The position numbers were made by a program, and so were the translations under genes. Source: an uncultured Eubacteriales bacterium (GTDB lineage Bacteria > Bacillota > Clostridia > Lachnospirales > Lachnospiraceae). Taken from it: a stretch of 64,000 nt of DNA. The DNA is taken from the NCBI GenBank assembly GCA_900315015.1, contig OMXJ01000009.1, forward strand, positions 16,034 to 80,033, in the 5' to 3' direction. Shown piece after piece: positions 53,767 to 63,547 of the stretch. How positions within the stretch are numbered: the first letter of the stretch is position 1; every line of letters begins with the position of its first letter. Under the pieces are notes generated by a model. That model ran no database searches, had not been told where the DNA came from, and was given only the letters and a program-made list of their open reading frames with translations.

Positions 53767-56739
53767 ATGAAGGACCAAAATAATTTTGTAGAAAATTTGA
53801 AAAAATTAAATGAATATGAAGTGATGTATGATGAGTATCTAGATGATATCACTTCGAATGCGGCAGTGCTCAGACATAAAAAATCAGGAGCAAGAATCTG
53901 CGTAATCTCAAACGATGATAAAAATAAGGTATTTTCAGTAGGCTTTAGAACAACACCTACCGACTCAACAGGAGTTCCGCATATCATAGAACATACAGTT
54001 CTGTGCGGCTCGAAGAAATATCCTATAAAAGATCCTTTCATGGAGCTGTCAAAGGGAAGCCTTAATACCTTCTTAAACGCCATGACATTTCCGGACAAGA
54101 CAGTCTATCCAGTAGCAAGTCTTAATGATAAAGACTTTGCAAACCTTATGGACGTATATATGGATGCAGTATTCAATCCACGCATCTATGAAAAGGAAGA
54201 AATTTTCAGACAGGACGGCGTGCGTTATGAGCTCTTTGACAAGGACGGCGAAATAGAGATAAACGGCGTAGTATATTCAGAAATGAAGGGCGCCTTCAGT
54301 GATCCTATGGAGGTATTAAGAAATAATGAAATGGCAGCTCTTATGCCAGATAATACCTATGGAGTAGTATCAGGAGGAGATCCTGATGTGATCCCATCAC
54401 TTACCTATGAGAATTATTTGAACTTCCATAGAAGATACTATCATCCATCAAATTCCTACATCTACCTATACGGAGACTGTAACATGGAAGAAAAGCTTAA
54501 GTGGCTCGATACAGAGTACCTTAAGAATTATGATGCAATAGATCCAAAGTCAGAAATAGAAATGCAAAAGTCAATCGGAAAGATGGTAAAGCAGAATATT
54601 GCCTATCCATCAGCGCCGGGCGAGGATGCAGAAGCCTATGTATCTTATTCGGCAATAATAAGCGATTATAGGGATAGACTAAAGGAAGCAGCCATAACCA
54701 CACTTGTAGCCGTATTGTTCACGGCACCTGGAGCACCGGTAAAGGAAGCTTTAGTAAAGGCAGGCTTTGGTTCAGACATATCAGCAAACTTTGATAGCGG
54801 AATCCAGCAGGGAATCTTCTCTGTAATGGCCTCGGGCATAGGAGCAGATAAGAGAGATGCCTTCTATGAAACGCTCATGAGCGAGCTGAAAAAGGTGTCA
54901 GAAGAGGGAGTATCAAAGAAATCTCTTATGGCAGCAATAAACAGGGCGGAATTCTCCTATAGAGAAGCAGACTTTGGCTCATATCCAAAGGGACTTATCT
55001 ATAATTTATCAGCCTATGACACCTGGCTTTATGATGATAGCATGGCTTTCGAGAAGTTCCACGGAAATGAACTTTATAAAAAGCTCAGAAGCCTCATAGA
55101 TGAAGGCTATTTTGAAAAGCTCATAAAGGAAGACCTCTTACAGAGTGATCATTGCGCACTTACAGCCATGGAGCCAGATGATACCCTTGCAGAGAAAAAG
55201 GAAAAAGAGCTCAAGGAAAAGCTTGCAGCCTATAAGAATAGCCTGTCAGAGAAGGAAATAGAAGAGCTTATCGCAAAGAGCATCCACGAAAAGGAATATC
55301 TTGAAGAAAAGGATAGCCCGGAAGATATCGCAAAGATTCCGCTTCTTTCTATAGAAGATATAGGAAAAGAAACTTTGTTCGATGATTCTGAAATAGTAGA
55401 AGGACTCAAGGTACCTGTAATACATCAGAACATTGTCACAAACGGCATTACCTATATGACAATGTTCTTTGATCTGCCGGAAATGAAGACAGAGGAGCTT
55501 CCATATGTATCACTTCTTTCAACAGCAATGGCATATATAGATACCACAGAGCATAGCTATTTAGACCTAAATGATGAAATAAATACCTATACCGGCGGAA
55601 TCACCACAGGCTTTACAAGCTTTAATAAGTACAGAGTTCAGTATAAGGACTATAACAGACCGGTATTTCTTGTAAAATCAAAGGCACTCTCAGAGAATAT
55701 GAAATATGCCTTTGCTTATTCACTAGAGCAGATGTATAAGACAAAGTTCTCAGACACCAAGAGACTCGCAGAAATAATAACCGAAGAATATTCAAGGCTT
55801 AAGATGACCATCGGCTCGGATCCGTTCCAGGTTGCAGTAACAAGGCTGAAGGGCTATATCTCAGATAATGTAGCAACAGGAGATATGGTAAATGGCACCG
55901 TTTATTATGAATTCATAAAGAAGCTTGCAGAAAATCCGGAAGAAGGAGGAAAGCAGGTAGCAGGAAAGCTTGAAGAGCTTGCAGGAAAGCTATTCGTACC
56001 AGAAAACTGCTTCATATCAGTAACCTGTGATGAAAAGGACTTTGAAGGCTTTAAGAAGGAACTTGAAAATTCAGAGCTTTCAGCAAGTACAAGCGGTACT
56101 ACAGCTGTAGATAAGATACTGAATTTCACGCCAGTACGCTTTGAAGTGCCGGATAAAGTTAAGAATGAAGGAATAACAGTAAGTGGAGCAGTGAACTACG
56201 CAGGAATGGGCGGTAATTTCTACGCAGAAAACTATGAACCAGGCGGAACTATTAAGTTTATTACAAAGATTTTATCAACAGGCTTCTTGTGGGATGAAAT
56301 CCGTGTAAAGGGCGGAGCTTATGGCTGCATAGTAAGCATAGATGGAATCACAGGCGAGGTAATGATAGTATCATACCGTGATCCACATGTGCGTGAAACC
56401 TTTGAAACCTATGGAAAGATAGGAGATTTCCTTGAAGGCTTTGAAGCAGATGAGCGTACAATGACAAAGTTCATAATAGGAACAATCAGTGGAATAGACA
56501 GACCAAACACTCCGGCAACAAGAGGAAATCTTGCATTGATAAGAAAAATTGCTGGAATAGACGCTGAAAGACTGAACAAGACCAGAGCCGAAATACTTAG
56601 CTGCACGCCAGAGGCTGTGCATAAGTATGCAGACCTGTTTAGAAAAATCTACAAGAATAATGTAATCATAGCCGTAGGAAACGACAAGGAAATAAAGAAG
56701 AACGCAGAGCTCTTCAGCACGGTTCGCACATTAGTATAG
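53767..56739 (+). CDS. M16C-family zinc metallopeptidase (presequence-protease-like)
   Basis: About 990 residues. The inverted zinc motif HIIEHTVLCGS (HxxEH, about residue 78) and the downstream Glu region (EIFRQDGVRYEL; GVVYSEMKGAFSDP) mark an M16 peptidase; the length and SKGSLNTFLNAMTFPDKTVYPVAS are typical of subfamily M16C. These enzymes enclose and degrade peptides of moderate length. No signal peptide, so it is cytoplasmic. AAAGGA precedes ATG 53767. Followed by a long tandem repeat and era. Confidence 0.93.
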   Translation: MKDQNNFVENLKKLNEYEVMYDEYLDDITSNAAVLRHKKSGARICVISNDDKNKVFSVGFRTTPTDSTGVPHIIEHTVLCGSKKYPIKDPFMELSKGSLNTFLNAMTFPDKTVYPVASLNDKDFANLMDVYMDAVFNPRIYEKEEIFRQDGVRYELFDKDGEIEINGVVYSEMKGAFSDPMEVLRNNEMAALMPDNTYGVVSGGDPDVIPSLTYENYLNFHRRYYHPSNSYIYLYGDCNMEEKLKWLDTEYLKNYDAIDPKSEIEMQKSIGKMVKQNIAYPSAPGEDAEAYVSYSAIISDYRDRLKEAAITTLVAVLFTAPGAPVKEALVKAGFGSDISANFDSGIQQGIFSVMASGIGADKRDAFYETLMSELKKVSEEGVSKKSLMAAINRAEFSYREADFGSYPKGLIYNLSAYDTWLYDDSMAFEKFHGNELYKKLRSLIDEGYFEKLIKEDLLQSDHCALTAMEPDDTLAEKKEKELKEKLAAYKNSLSEKEIEELIAKSIHEKEYLEEKDSPEDIAKIPLLSIEDIGKETLFDDSEIVEGLKVPVIHQNIVTNGITYMTMFFDLPEMKTEELPYVSLLSTAMAYIDTTEHSYLDLNDEINTYTGGITTGFTSFNKYRVQYKDYNRPVFLVKSKALSENMKYAFAYSLEQMYKTKFSDTKRLAEIITEEYSRLKMTIGSDPFQVAVTRLKGYISDNVATGDMVNGTVYYEFIKKLAENPEEGGKQVAGKLEELAGKLFVPENCFISVTCDEKDFEGFKKELENSELSASTSGTTAVDKILNFTPVRFEVPDKVKNEGITVSGAVNYAGMGGNFYAENYEPGGTIKFITKILSTGFLWDEIRVKGGAYGCIVSIDGITGEVMIVSYRDPHVRETFETYGKIGDFLEGFEADERTMTKFIIGTISGIDRPNTPATRGNLALIRKIAGIDAERLNKTRAEILSCTPEAVHKYADLFRKIYKNNVIIAVGNDKEIKKNAELFSTVRTLV

Positions 56740-56780
56740 AAAAGTTATGCAAGAGCAAGAATGAAAATATAGATAATATG

Positions 56781-57012
56781 CTAGTACACTATCAAAAAGA
56801 TGGTAATGTACTAGCACACAATCAAAAAGATGGAAATGTACTAGCATACTATCAAAAAGGTGGTAATGTAAAAGATGGTAATGTACTAGTACACTATCAA
56901 AAAGACGGTAATGTACTAGTACACTATCAAAAAGACGGTAATGTACTAGCACACTATCAAAAAGGTGGTAATGTATTAGCACACTATCAAAAAGATGGTA
57001 ATGTACTAGCAA
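56781..57012 (+). repeat. Seven full copies of a 30-bp tandem repeat upstream of era
   Basis: Full units start at 56781, 56811, 56841, 56886, 56916, 56946 and 56976, with a half copy (15 bp) at 56871 and a partial one at 57006. The core is CTAGTACACTATCAAAAAG. The divisible-by-three length leaves a frame open (56778-57020) coding for HYQKDGNVLA units, but there is no ribosome-binding site, so translation is unlikely. The repeat ends 31 bp before the era start codon. Confidence 0.97.
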
Positions 57013-57043
57013 AAACGTAGCAAAAACATGATAGGAAGTATAA

Positions 57044-57997
57044 ATGGAAGAAAAAGAATTTAGATCAGGATATGTTGCCATAGTAGGCAGACCAAATGTA
57101 GGAAAATCAACGCTTATGAACAGACTTATAGGACAGAAAATAGCCATAACCTCAGATAAGCCGCAGACAACAAGAGAAAAGATAATGACGGTCTATACTG
57201 ATGAGGAAAGAGGACAGATAGTATTCCTTGACACGCCAGGAATTCATAAGGCAGATTCAAAGCTTGGCCGCTTTATGGATGAATCAGCAGTAGGAACTCT
57301 TAATGATGCAGACGTAGTAATGTGGTTAGTAGAGCCGGCAGTATTCATAGGAGCAGGCGAAAGATACATAATCGAGCTCTTGAAGAAATGCAGACGCCCT
57401 GTTGTCATAGTAGCAAACAAGGTAGACACCGTAAAATCTAGCGAAATAGCGGTAAAGGTGCCAAAGGTAGAAGAAGCCTATAAGAGAGAACTGCCGGAAG
57501 CAACAATGCTGTTTGTAAGCGCAAGGACTGGAAAGGGGTGCGACGAGCTGTTAGATACACTCTATAGCTTTCTTCCATACGGACCTATGTATTTTGACAT
57601 AGATACAGTAACAGATGAAAGCATGAGAAAAATCGCCTCAGAAATCATCAGAGAAAAGGCATTAAAGCTGCTTCGTGATGAAATTCCACACGGAATAGCA
57701 GTAGAAGTAACCAAAATGCACGATAGAGAGCATTACTCAAAGGAAAATCCGGCAGATAATTATATCATAACGGATACCGAAGCTACCATCTACTGCGAAA
57801 GAGAATCACATAAGAGCATCATCATAGGAAGAGGCGGAGCAATGCTTAAAAAGATTGGCTCGGCAGCAAGAGTGGAAATAGAAGAGCTGACAGAAAATAA
57901 AGTAAATCTCAAGCTCTTCGTAAAGGTATTAAAGGACTGGAAGGACGATAAGAACGCCCTGAAGAGACTAGGATACTTTACACCGGAGGATAAGTAA
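57044..57997 (+). CDS. era: GTPase Era
   Basis: 317 residues. Essential GTPase in 30S maturation, binding the 3' end of 16S rRNA. G1 GRPNVGKSTLMN, G2 TTRE, G3 DTPGIH, G4 NKVD, and a C-terminal KH domain with IIGRGGAMLKKIGSAAR. AGGAAG precedes the ATG. recO follows after 170 bp without repeats or terminators. Confidence 0.97.
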   Translation: MEEKEFRSGYVAIVGRPNVGKSTLMNRLIGQKIAITSDKPQTTREKIMTVYTDEERGQIVFLDTPGIHKADSKLGRFMDESAVGTLNDADVVMWLVEPAVFIGAGERYIIELLKKCRRPVVIVANKVDTVKSSEIAVKVPKVEEAYKRELPEATMLFVSARTGKGCDELLDTLYSFLPYGPMYFDIDTVTDESMRKIASEIIREKALKLLRDEIPHGIAVEVTKMHDREHYSKENPADNYIITDTEATIYCERESHKSIIIGRGGAMLKKIGSAARVEIEELTENKVNLKLFVKVLKDWKDDKNALKRLGYFTPEDK

Positions 57998-58168
57998 GGG
58001 AAAGCATCTAAGGAGTTCTAAATGCCTTGTACCTCTTTGTGGTAGGCGAAAGCAGGGAAAAGCATGGAAAGTACCCAAAAGAGCCTAAAAGAACTCTGAG
58101 TTAGGTAAAGCAAGAGAAGGACATGGGGTGCTTGAAATAAAGAAAAGCCCGAACAATAAGGAAAAAAG

Positions 58169-58846
58169 ATGGACGAAATAAAATACAGGGGCATCATGCT
58201 GAAAGCTGATGATTACAGCGAATATGACAGACGATGCACGATACTCACTGCAGAATATGGAAAGCTGACAGCCTTTGCACATGGCGCAAGAAGGCAGGGA
58301 AATTCCCTCTCCTCCGTAACACAGCCGTTTGTAATGGGAACCTTTCAGCTAGTACCAGGAAGAAATGCCTTCACCCTGCGCTCAGCGCAGATAAGCGACT
58401 ACTTTCTGGACATAGCCATGGACTTAGAGAGAACCTGCTATGCGGCATACTTCTGCGACATGGCGGGTTACTATTCACAAGAAGGAATACCAGCGAAGGA
58501 ATTTTTAAACCTTCTCTACCTATCCTTTAAAATGATGAACTCAGAAACCATGGACAAAAAACTGATCCGTGCAATATTTGAAGAAAAAATAATATGCCTT
58601 GAAGGAGAAGGCAGGACCTCGGCAGCACTAGCAGCGGAGAGAGCCTTTAAGAACCTGCTCCCTTTTGACGCATCGGCAGCAAAGGCCTTCGACTTTGTAT
58701 TTGCAGCGCCGCTTCAGAATGTATTCAGGTTTGATCTGACAGATGAAGCCAAGGAAAAATACATACGCATGGTAAAAAAACTGGTAGAAACCACAATGGA
58801 TGTAAAGCTGAAATCGCAAGGTGTGCTGGAATCCATAGTGAACTAA
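58169..58846 (+). CDS. recO: DNA repair protein RecO
   Basis: 225 residues. Mediator that helps load RecA onto SSB-coated DNA (RecFOR). N-terminal OB fold: GIMLKADDYSEYDRRCTILTAEYGKLTAFAHGARR, then the helical domain. The cysteines of the zinc-binding site seen in some RecO proteins are not arranged clearly here. AAGGAAAA precedes the start. era-recO is a common order in Firmicutes. Confidence 0.93.
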   Translation: MDEIKYRGIMLKADDYSEYDRRCTILTAEYGKLTAFAHGARRQGNSLSSVTQPFVMGTFQLVPGRNAFTLRSAQISDYFLDIAMDLERTCYAAYFCDMAGYYSQEGIPAKEFLNLLYLSFKMMNSETMDKKLIRAIFEEKIICLEGEGRTSAALAAERAFKNLLPFDASAAKAFDFVFAAPLQNVFRFDLTDEAKEKYIRMVKKLVETTMDVKLKSQGVLESIVN

Positions 58847-58856
58847 AAAAATATAG

Positions 58857-58885
58857 TTGCCAAAAAAAACAAAAAGTGGTACACT
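58857..58885 (+). promoter_or_regulatory. Promoter of glyQS
   Basis: TTGCCA (58857-58862), 17 bp, TACACT (58880-58885). The leader is about 50 nt, too short for a T-box. Confidence 0.7.
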
Positions 58886-58939
58886 AAAAAATTGTACTAT
58901 TAAAGCTATACCCTAAGAGGTATGAAAGGATGTATTAAT

Positions 58940-60340
58940 ATGGAAAAGACATTGGACAAGATCGTAGCACTTTGTAAGTCAAGAGGCTTCATTTACCCGG
59001 GCTCAGAAATCTACGGCGGACTTGCAAACACATGGGATTATGGTAATCTCGGTGTAGAACTTAAGAATAACGTTAAGCGCGCTTGGTGGCTCAAATTCAT
59101 TCAGGAGAGCCCATACAATGTAGGCGTAGACTGTGCAATTCTCATGAATCCACAGACATGGGTTGCATCAGGACATCTTGCAGGTTTCTCAGATCCTCTT
59201 ATGGACTGTAAGGAATGCCACGAAAGATTCCGTGCAGATAAAGTAGTAGAAGATTATGCCAACGAGCATGGCATCACCCTTGAAAAGCCAATCGATGCAT
59301 TCTCACATGATGAGCTCATGGCATTCATCAAGGATAATCAGGTACCTTGCCCAACCTGCGGCAAGCACAATTTCACAGATATCCGTCAGTTCAACCTTAT
59401 GTTCAAGACCTTCCAGGGCGTAACAGAGGATGCAAAGAACGCAGTATACCTTCGTCCGGAAACAGCACAGGGTATCTTCGTAAACTTCAAGAACGTACAG
59501 AGAACATCACGTAAGAAGGTTCCATTTGGTATCGGTCAGATCGGAAAGTCATTCCGTAACGAAATCACACCAGGAAACTTCACCTTCCGTACAAGAGAAT
59601 TTGAACAGATGGAGCTTGAATTCTTCTGCAAGCCAGGAACAGACCTTGAGTGGTTCCAGTACTGGAGAGGCTTCTGCCGTGACTGGCTTATGTCACTTGG
59701 CATCAAGGAAGAAGAAATGAGACTTCGTGACCATGATCCAGCAGAGCTTGCATTCTACTCAAAGGGAACAACAGACATCGAATATCTCTTCCCATCAATC
59801 GGTTGGGGCGAGCTTTGGGGAATCGCAGACAGAACAGACTATGACCTTGGCCGTCATCAGGAAACATCAGGCCAGGATATGACATATTTTGATCCAGAAA
59901 CAAATGAAAGATATCTTCCATATGTAATTGAGCCATCACTCGGAGCAGACAGAGTAGTGCTTGCATTCCTTTGCGCAGCATATGATGAAGAGAACATCGG
60001 CACAGAAGAAAAGCCGGATGTAAGAACAGTTCTTCATTTCCATCCAGCTATAGCACCAGTAAAGATCGGTGTGCTTCCACTTTCAAAGAAGCTCAACGAG
60101 GGTGCAGAAAAGGTATTCACAGAGCTCAGCAAGAAGTATTACTGTGAATTCGACGACAGAGGAGCAATCGGAAAGAGATATCGTCGTCAGGATGAAATCG
60201 GAACACCATTCTGCATCACCTATGATTTCGATTCAGAAACGGACAATGCAGTAACAGTACGTGACCGTGATACAATGAAGCAGGAAAGAATTGCTATAGC
60301 AGATCTTGACGCTTACTTTGCAGACAAGTTCATGTTCTAA
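58940..60340 (+). CDS. glyQS: Glycyl-tRNA synthetase, single-chain dimeric type
   Basis: 466 residues. The alpha2-type class II enzyme: [61 protein letters not shown] and the anticodon domain near the C terminus ([26 protein letters not shown]). A zinc site is visible (CKECH, CPTCG). AAAGGATG precedes the start at 58940. Codons are of the well-expressed kind. It has its own promoter and no T-box. Confidence 0.97.
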   Translation: MEKTLDKIVALCKSRGFIYPGSEIYGGLANTWDYGNLGVELKNNVKRAWWLKFIQESPYNVGVDCAILMNPQTWVASGHLAGFSDPLMDCKECHERFRADKVVEDYANEHGITLEKPIDAFSHDELMAFIKDNQVPCPTCGKHNFTDIRQFNLMFKTFQGVTEDAKNAVYLRPETAQGIFVNFKNVQRTSRKKVPFGIGQIGKSFRNEITPGNFTFRTREFEQMELEFFCKPGTDLEWFQYWRGFCRDWLMSLGIKEEEMRLRDHDPAELAFYSKGTTDIEYLFPSIGWGELWGIADRTDYDLGRHQETSGQDMTYFDPETNERYLPYVIEPSLGADRVVLAFLCAAYDEENIGTEEKPDVRTVLHFHPAIAPVKIGVLPLSKKLNEGAEKVFTELSKKYYCEFDDRGAIGKRYRRQDEIGTPFCITYDFDSETDNAVTVRDRDTMKQERIAIADLDAYFADKFMF

Positions 60341-60381
60341 ATTATTAAAATGATATTTTAATAAAATTTAAAAAATTGTAG

Positions 60382-60410
60382 TTCACAAATTAAAAAAAGT
60401 GTGTTATAAT
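60382..60410 (+). promoter_or_regulatory. Promoter of ppdK
   Basis: TTCACA (60382-60387), 17 bp, TATAAT (60405-60410); start near 60417, about 265 nt before the coding sequence. Confidence 0.8.
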
Positions 60411-60416
60411 AAAATT

Positions 60417-60683
60417 TGTACTTTAAGATAATCTGTACTAGTGCGTGTAGAAATTGGACGTGAAACACGGCTGGTCTGGAAACAGAACTAGTGGTGAAGG
60501 CTTTTGCCGCGCCGCCATTTGTACTGCACGGATTCGTCAAAAGGCATAGCGCACTGCCTCGTGATGCATTGCTTTGCCGGGATGGACCGTGGGTGCTTTC
60601 TGGGGCATTGGTCAGGGCGCTAAGCCAAAAGTCTGTACATGTCTTAAAGATCTGCACAAATTATATTGGAGGTATTAATTCAA
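60417..60683 (+). ncRNA. Long GC-rich structured 5' leader of ppdK (unknown RNA)
   Basis: The leader is clearly richer in GC (60430-60630) than neighbouring spacers and codes for nothing. Pairings seen: CGTG/CACG (60459-60462/60466-60469), TCTG-GAAA-CAGA (60475-60486), AGGCA/TGCCT (60542-60546/60555-60559), and a possible long-range helix joining GGCTT (60499-60503) with AAGCC (60622-60626) and GCGCC (60509-60513) with GGCGC (60616-60620). It matches no riboswitch I know. It may regulate ppdK or stabilise its message. TTGGAGG (60667-60673) is the ribosome-binding site of ppdK. Confidence 0.5.
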
Positions 60684-63320
60684 ATGGCTAAATGGGTTTA
60701 TTTATTTAGTGAAGGTGACGCAACAATGCGTAATCTCCTTGGTGGTAAGGGTGCAAACCTTGCTGAAATGAGCAAGATCGGTCTTCCAGTTCCACAGGGT
60801 TTCACAGTTACAACAGAGGCTTGTACACAGTACTATGAGGACGGCCGCAAGATCAACGACGAGATCATGGCTCAGGTTATGGACGGCGTTGCAGAGATGG
60901 AAAAGATCAACGGAAAGAAGTTCGGATCAAAGGAAAATCCTCTTCTTGTATCAGTTCGTTCAGGTGCTCGTGCATCAATGCCAGGTATGATGGATACAAT
61001 CCTTAACCTTGGTCTTAATGACGAAGTAGTTGCTTCTATGATCGCAAGCAACCCAGATCCTTCTTTCGAGCGTTTCGTATACGACTCATACAGAAGATTC
61101 ATCCAGATGTTCTCAGACGTAGTTATGGAAGTTGGTAAGAAGTACTTCGAGCAGCTTATCGACAAGATGAAGGAAGAGAAGGGTGTTAAGTACGATATCG
61201 AACTTACAGCAGCAGACCTCAAGACTCTTGCTGAGCAGTTCAAGGCTGAGTACAAGAATCAGTTAGGAAAGGACTTCCCATCAGATCCTATCGAGCAGTT
61301 AAAGCTTGCTATCGAGGCAGTATTCCGTTCATGGGATAACCCACGTGCTAACGTATATAGAAGAGACAATGATATCCCTTATTCATGGGGAACAGCAGTT
61401 AACGTAATGCCAATGGTATTCGGTAACTTAAACAACGAATCAGGTACAGGTGTAGCATTTACACGTGACCCTGCTACAGGCGAGAAGAAGCTCATGGGTG
61501 AGTTCCTTGTTAACGCTCAGGGTGAAGACGTAGTTGCTGGTGTTCGTACTCCTATGCCAATCGCTCAGATGGCTGAGAAGTTCCCAGAGGCTTACGCTGA
61601 TTTCGTAAAGACATGTGAGATTCTTGAGAATCACTATCATGACATGCAGGATATGGAGTTCACAGTAGAGAACAAGAAGCTTTACATGCTTCAGTGCCGT
61701 AATGGTAAGAGAACAGCTCAGGCTGCTCTTAAGATCGCTTGTGACCTCGTTGATGAAGGACATAAGACAGAGAAGGAAGCTGTAGCAATGATCGATCCTC
61801 GTAATCTTGATACACTTCTTCATCCACAGTTCGACGCTAAGGCTCTTAAGACTGCTCAGGCAATCGGAAGAGGTCTTGGTGCATCTCCAGGTGCTGCTTG
61901 TGGTAAGATTGTTTTCACAGCTGAAGATTCAGTTGAGTGGGCTGCAAGAGGCGAGAAGGTTATCCTTGTTCGTCTTGAGACATCTCCAGAAGACATCACA
62001 GGTATGAAGAGTGCTCAGGGTATCCTTACAGTTCGTGGTGGTATGACATCACACGCTGCAGTAGTAGCTCGTGGTATGGGTGAGTGCTGCGTATCAGGTT
62101 GTGGTGATATCAAGATGGACGAAGAGAACAAGAAGTTCGAGCTCGGTGGAAAGGTATTCCATGAGGGCGATGTAATTTCTATCGATGGTTCAACAGGTAA
62201 CATCTATGACGGTGCAATCCCAACAGTTGATGCAACAATCGCTGGTGAGTTCGGCCGTATCATGGATTGGGCTGATAAGTATAGAAGACTTAAGGTTAGA
62301 ACAAACGCTGATACTCCTTCAGATGCTAAGAAGGCTAGAGAGCTTGGTGCAGAAGGTATCGGTCTTTGCCGTACAGAGCATATGTTCTTCGCAGAAGACA
62401 GAATCGCTGCTTTCCGTGAGATGATCTGCTCAGATACAAAGGAAGAGAGAGAAGTTGCTCTTGCAAAGATCCTTCCATATCAGCAGGGAGACTTCGAGGC
62501 TCTTTATGAGGCTCTTGAGGGTAACCCAGTTTGTATCAGATTCCTTGATCCACCTCTTCATGAGTTCGTTCCTAACACAGAAGAAGAAATCAAGAAGCTT
62601 GCTGATGCTCAGGGCAAGACAGTAGAGCAGATCAAGAACATCATCGCTGGTCTTAAGGAATTCAACCCTATGATGGGTCATCGTGGATGCCGTCTTGCAG
62701 TTACATATCCAGAAATCGCTGTAATGCAGACAAAGGCAGTTATCCGCGCAGCTATCAACGTAAAGAAGAAGCATCCAGATTGGACAGTAGAGCCAGAGAT
62801 CATGATCCCACTTGTATCAGAGGTTAAGGAGCTTAAGTTCGTTAAGAAGTCAGTTATCGAGACAGCTGATGCTGAAATCGCAGCTGCTGGCGTAGAGCTT
62901 AAGTATCAGGTTGGTACAATGATCGAGATCCCAAGAGCAGCTCTTACAGCTGATGATATCGCTAAGGAAGCTGATTTCTTCTGCTTCGGTACAAACGACC
63001 TTACACAGATGACATACGGCTTCTCAAGAGATGACGCTGGTAAGTTCCTTGGTGCTTACTATGACGCTAAGATCTTCGAGTCAGATCCATTCGCAAAGCT
63101 TGACCAGACAGGTGTTGGTAAGCTTATGAAGATGGCTATGGAGCTTGGTAGACCAGTTAACCCTAACCTCCATGTAGGTATCTGTGGTGAGCACGGTGGA
63201 GATCCTTCATCAGTAGAGTTCTGCCACAAGATTGGTCTTGACTATGTTTCATGTTCACCATTCCGCGTACCTGTAGCAAGACTTGCAGCAGCTCAGGCAG
63301 CTATCGCAGAAGAGAACTAA
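60684..63320 (+). CDS. ppdK: Pyruvate phosphate dikinase
   Basis: 878 residues. Interconverts PEP, AMP and PPi with pyruvate, ATP and Pi, a main glycolytic route in many anaerobes. N-terminal ATP-grasp domain (LLGGKGANLAEMSKIGLPVP; SVRSGARASMPGMMDTILNLG), central phosphohistidine domain with the catalytic His in GGMTSHAAVVARGMG, and C-terminal PEP/pyruvate TIM barrel (GIGLCRTEHMF, EPEIMIPLVS, DFFCFGTNDLTQMTYG, catalytic Cys in VGICGEHGGD). Start at 60684 by TTGGAGG. Codon choice (GCT, GGT, GTT, CGT, AAC) is the most biased in the window, indicating very high expression. Confidence 0.98.
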   Translation: MAKWVYLFSEGDATMRNLLGGKGANLAEMSKIGLPVPQGFTVTTEACTQYYEDGRKINDEIMAQVMDGVAEMEKINGKKFGSKENPLLVSVRSGARASMPGMMDTILNLGLNDEVVASMIASNPDPSFERFVYDSYRRFIQMFSDVVMEVGKKYFEQLIDKMKEEKGVKYDIELTAADLKTLAEQFKAEYKNQLGKDFPSDPIEQLKLAIEAVFRSWDNPRANVYRRDNDIPYSWGTAVNVMPMVFGNLNNESGTGVAFTRDPATGEKKLMGEFLVNAQGEDVVAGVRTPMPIAQMAEKFPEAYADFVKTCEILENHYHDMQDMEFTVENKKLYMLQCRNGKRTAQAALKIACDLVDEGHKTEKEAVAMIDPRNLDTLLHPQFDAKALKTAQAIGRGLGASPGAACGKIVFTAEDSVEWAARGEKVILVRLETSPEDITGMKSAQGILTVRGGMTSHAAVVARGMGECCVSGCGDIKMDEENKKFELGGKVFHEGDVISIDGSTGNIYDGAIPTVDATIAGEFGRIMDWADKYRRLKVRTNADTPSDAKKARELGAEGIGLCRTEHMFFAEDRIAAFREMICSDTKEEREVALAKILPYQQGDFEALYEALEGNPVCIRFLDPPLHEFVPNTEEEIKKLADAQGKTVEQIKNIIAGLKEFNPMMGHRGCRLAVTYPEIAVMQTKAVIRAAINVKKKHPDWTVEPEIMIPLVSEVKELKFVKKSVIETADAEIAAAGVELKYQVGTMIEIPRAALTADDIAKEADFFCFGTNDLTQMTYGFSRDDAGKFLGAYYDAKIFESDPFAKLDQTGVGKLMKMAMELGRPVNPNLHVGICGEHGGDPSSVEFCHKIGLDYVSCSPFRVPVARLAAAQAAIAEEN

Positions 63321-63352
63321 TTTTAAATAAATAAAGTAATAGAATATTACTC

Positions 63353-63384
63353 AGAGGAAGACAGTTTACTGTCTTCCTCTTTTT
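63353..63384 (+). terminator. Strong terminator of ppdK
   Basis: AGAGGAAGACAG (63353-63364) pairs perfectly with 63369-63380 across TTTA, followed by TTTT. Confidence 0.93.
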
Positions 63385-63400
63385 GGCTCGCCAGACTGGA

Positions 63401-63547
63401 ATGAATAAGAAGGAGTTTGCAGAATACCTTGGAATTCCATACAGAACGTTACAGGACTGGGAACTTGGTAATACCCAGGCTCCGGAATATGTGCTCCGAT
63501 TAATTGCTTATAAAGTAATGTGGGAGAAGGAAAGGGGGAACCTATGA
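63401..63547 (+). CDS. Short helix-turn-helix protein, apparently N-terminally truncated
   Basis: 48 residues from ATG 63401. It reads MNKKEFAEYLGIPYRTLQDW, then ELGNTQAPEYVLRLIAYKV, a typical XRE-type HTH of the kind found in mobile elements. In such proteins this segment is normally preceded by an N-terminal helix; here the frame continues upstream as LARQTG from TTG 63383, directly into the ppdK terminator. That suggests a truncated or rearranged gene. There is no clear ribosome-binding site. Its stop overlaps the start of the next gene (ATGA). Confidence 0.6.
   Translation: MNKKEFAEYLGIPYRTLQDWELGNTQAPEYVLRLIAYKVMWEKERGNL

Noticed and set aside
56778..57020. 80-residue open frame of HYQKDGNVLA repeats
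   Set aside because: No ribosome-binding site or promoter; explained by the 30-bp repeat. Kept only as a possibility in the findings.
58886..58939. T-box for glyQS
   Set aside because: The leader is only about 50 nt and has no T-box sequence or terminator.
60491..60691. 66-residue open frame in the ppdK leader
   Set aside because: No ribosome-binding site at its start; it overlaps the ppdK start in another frame and covers the hairpin-rich leader.
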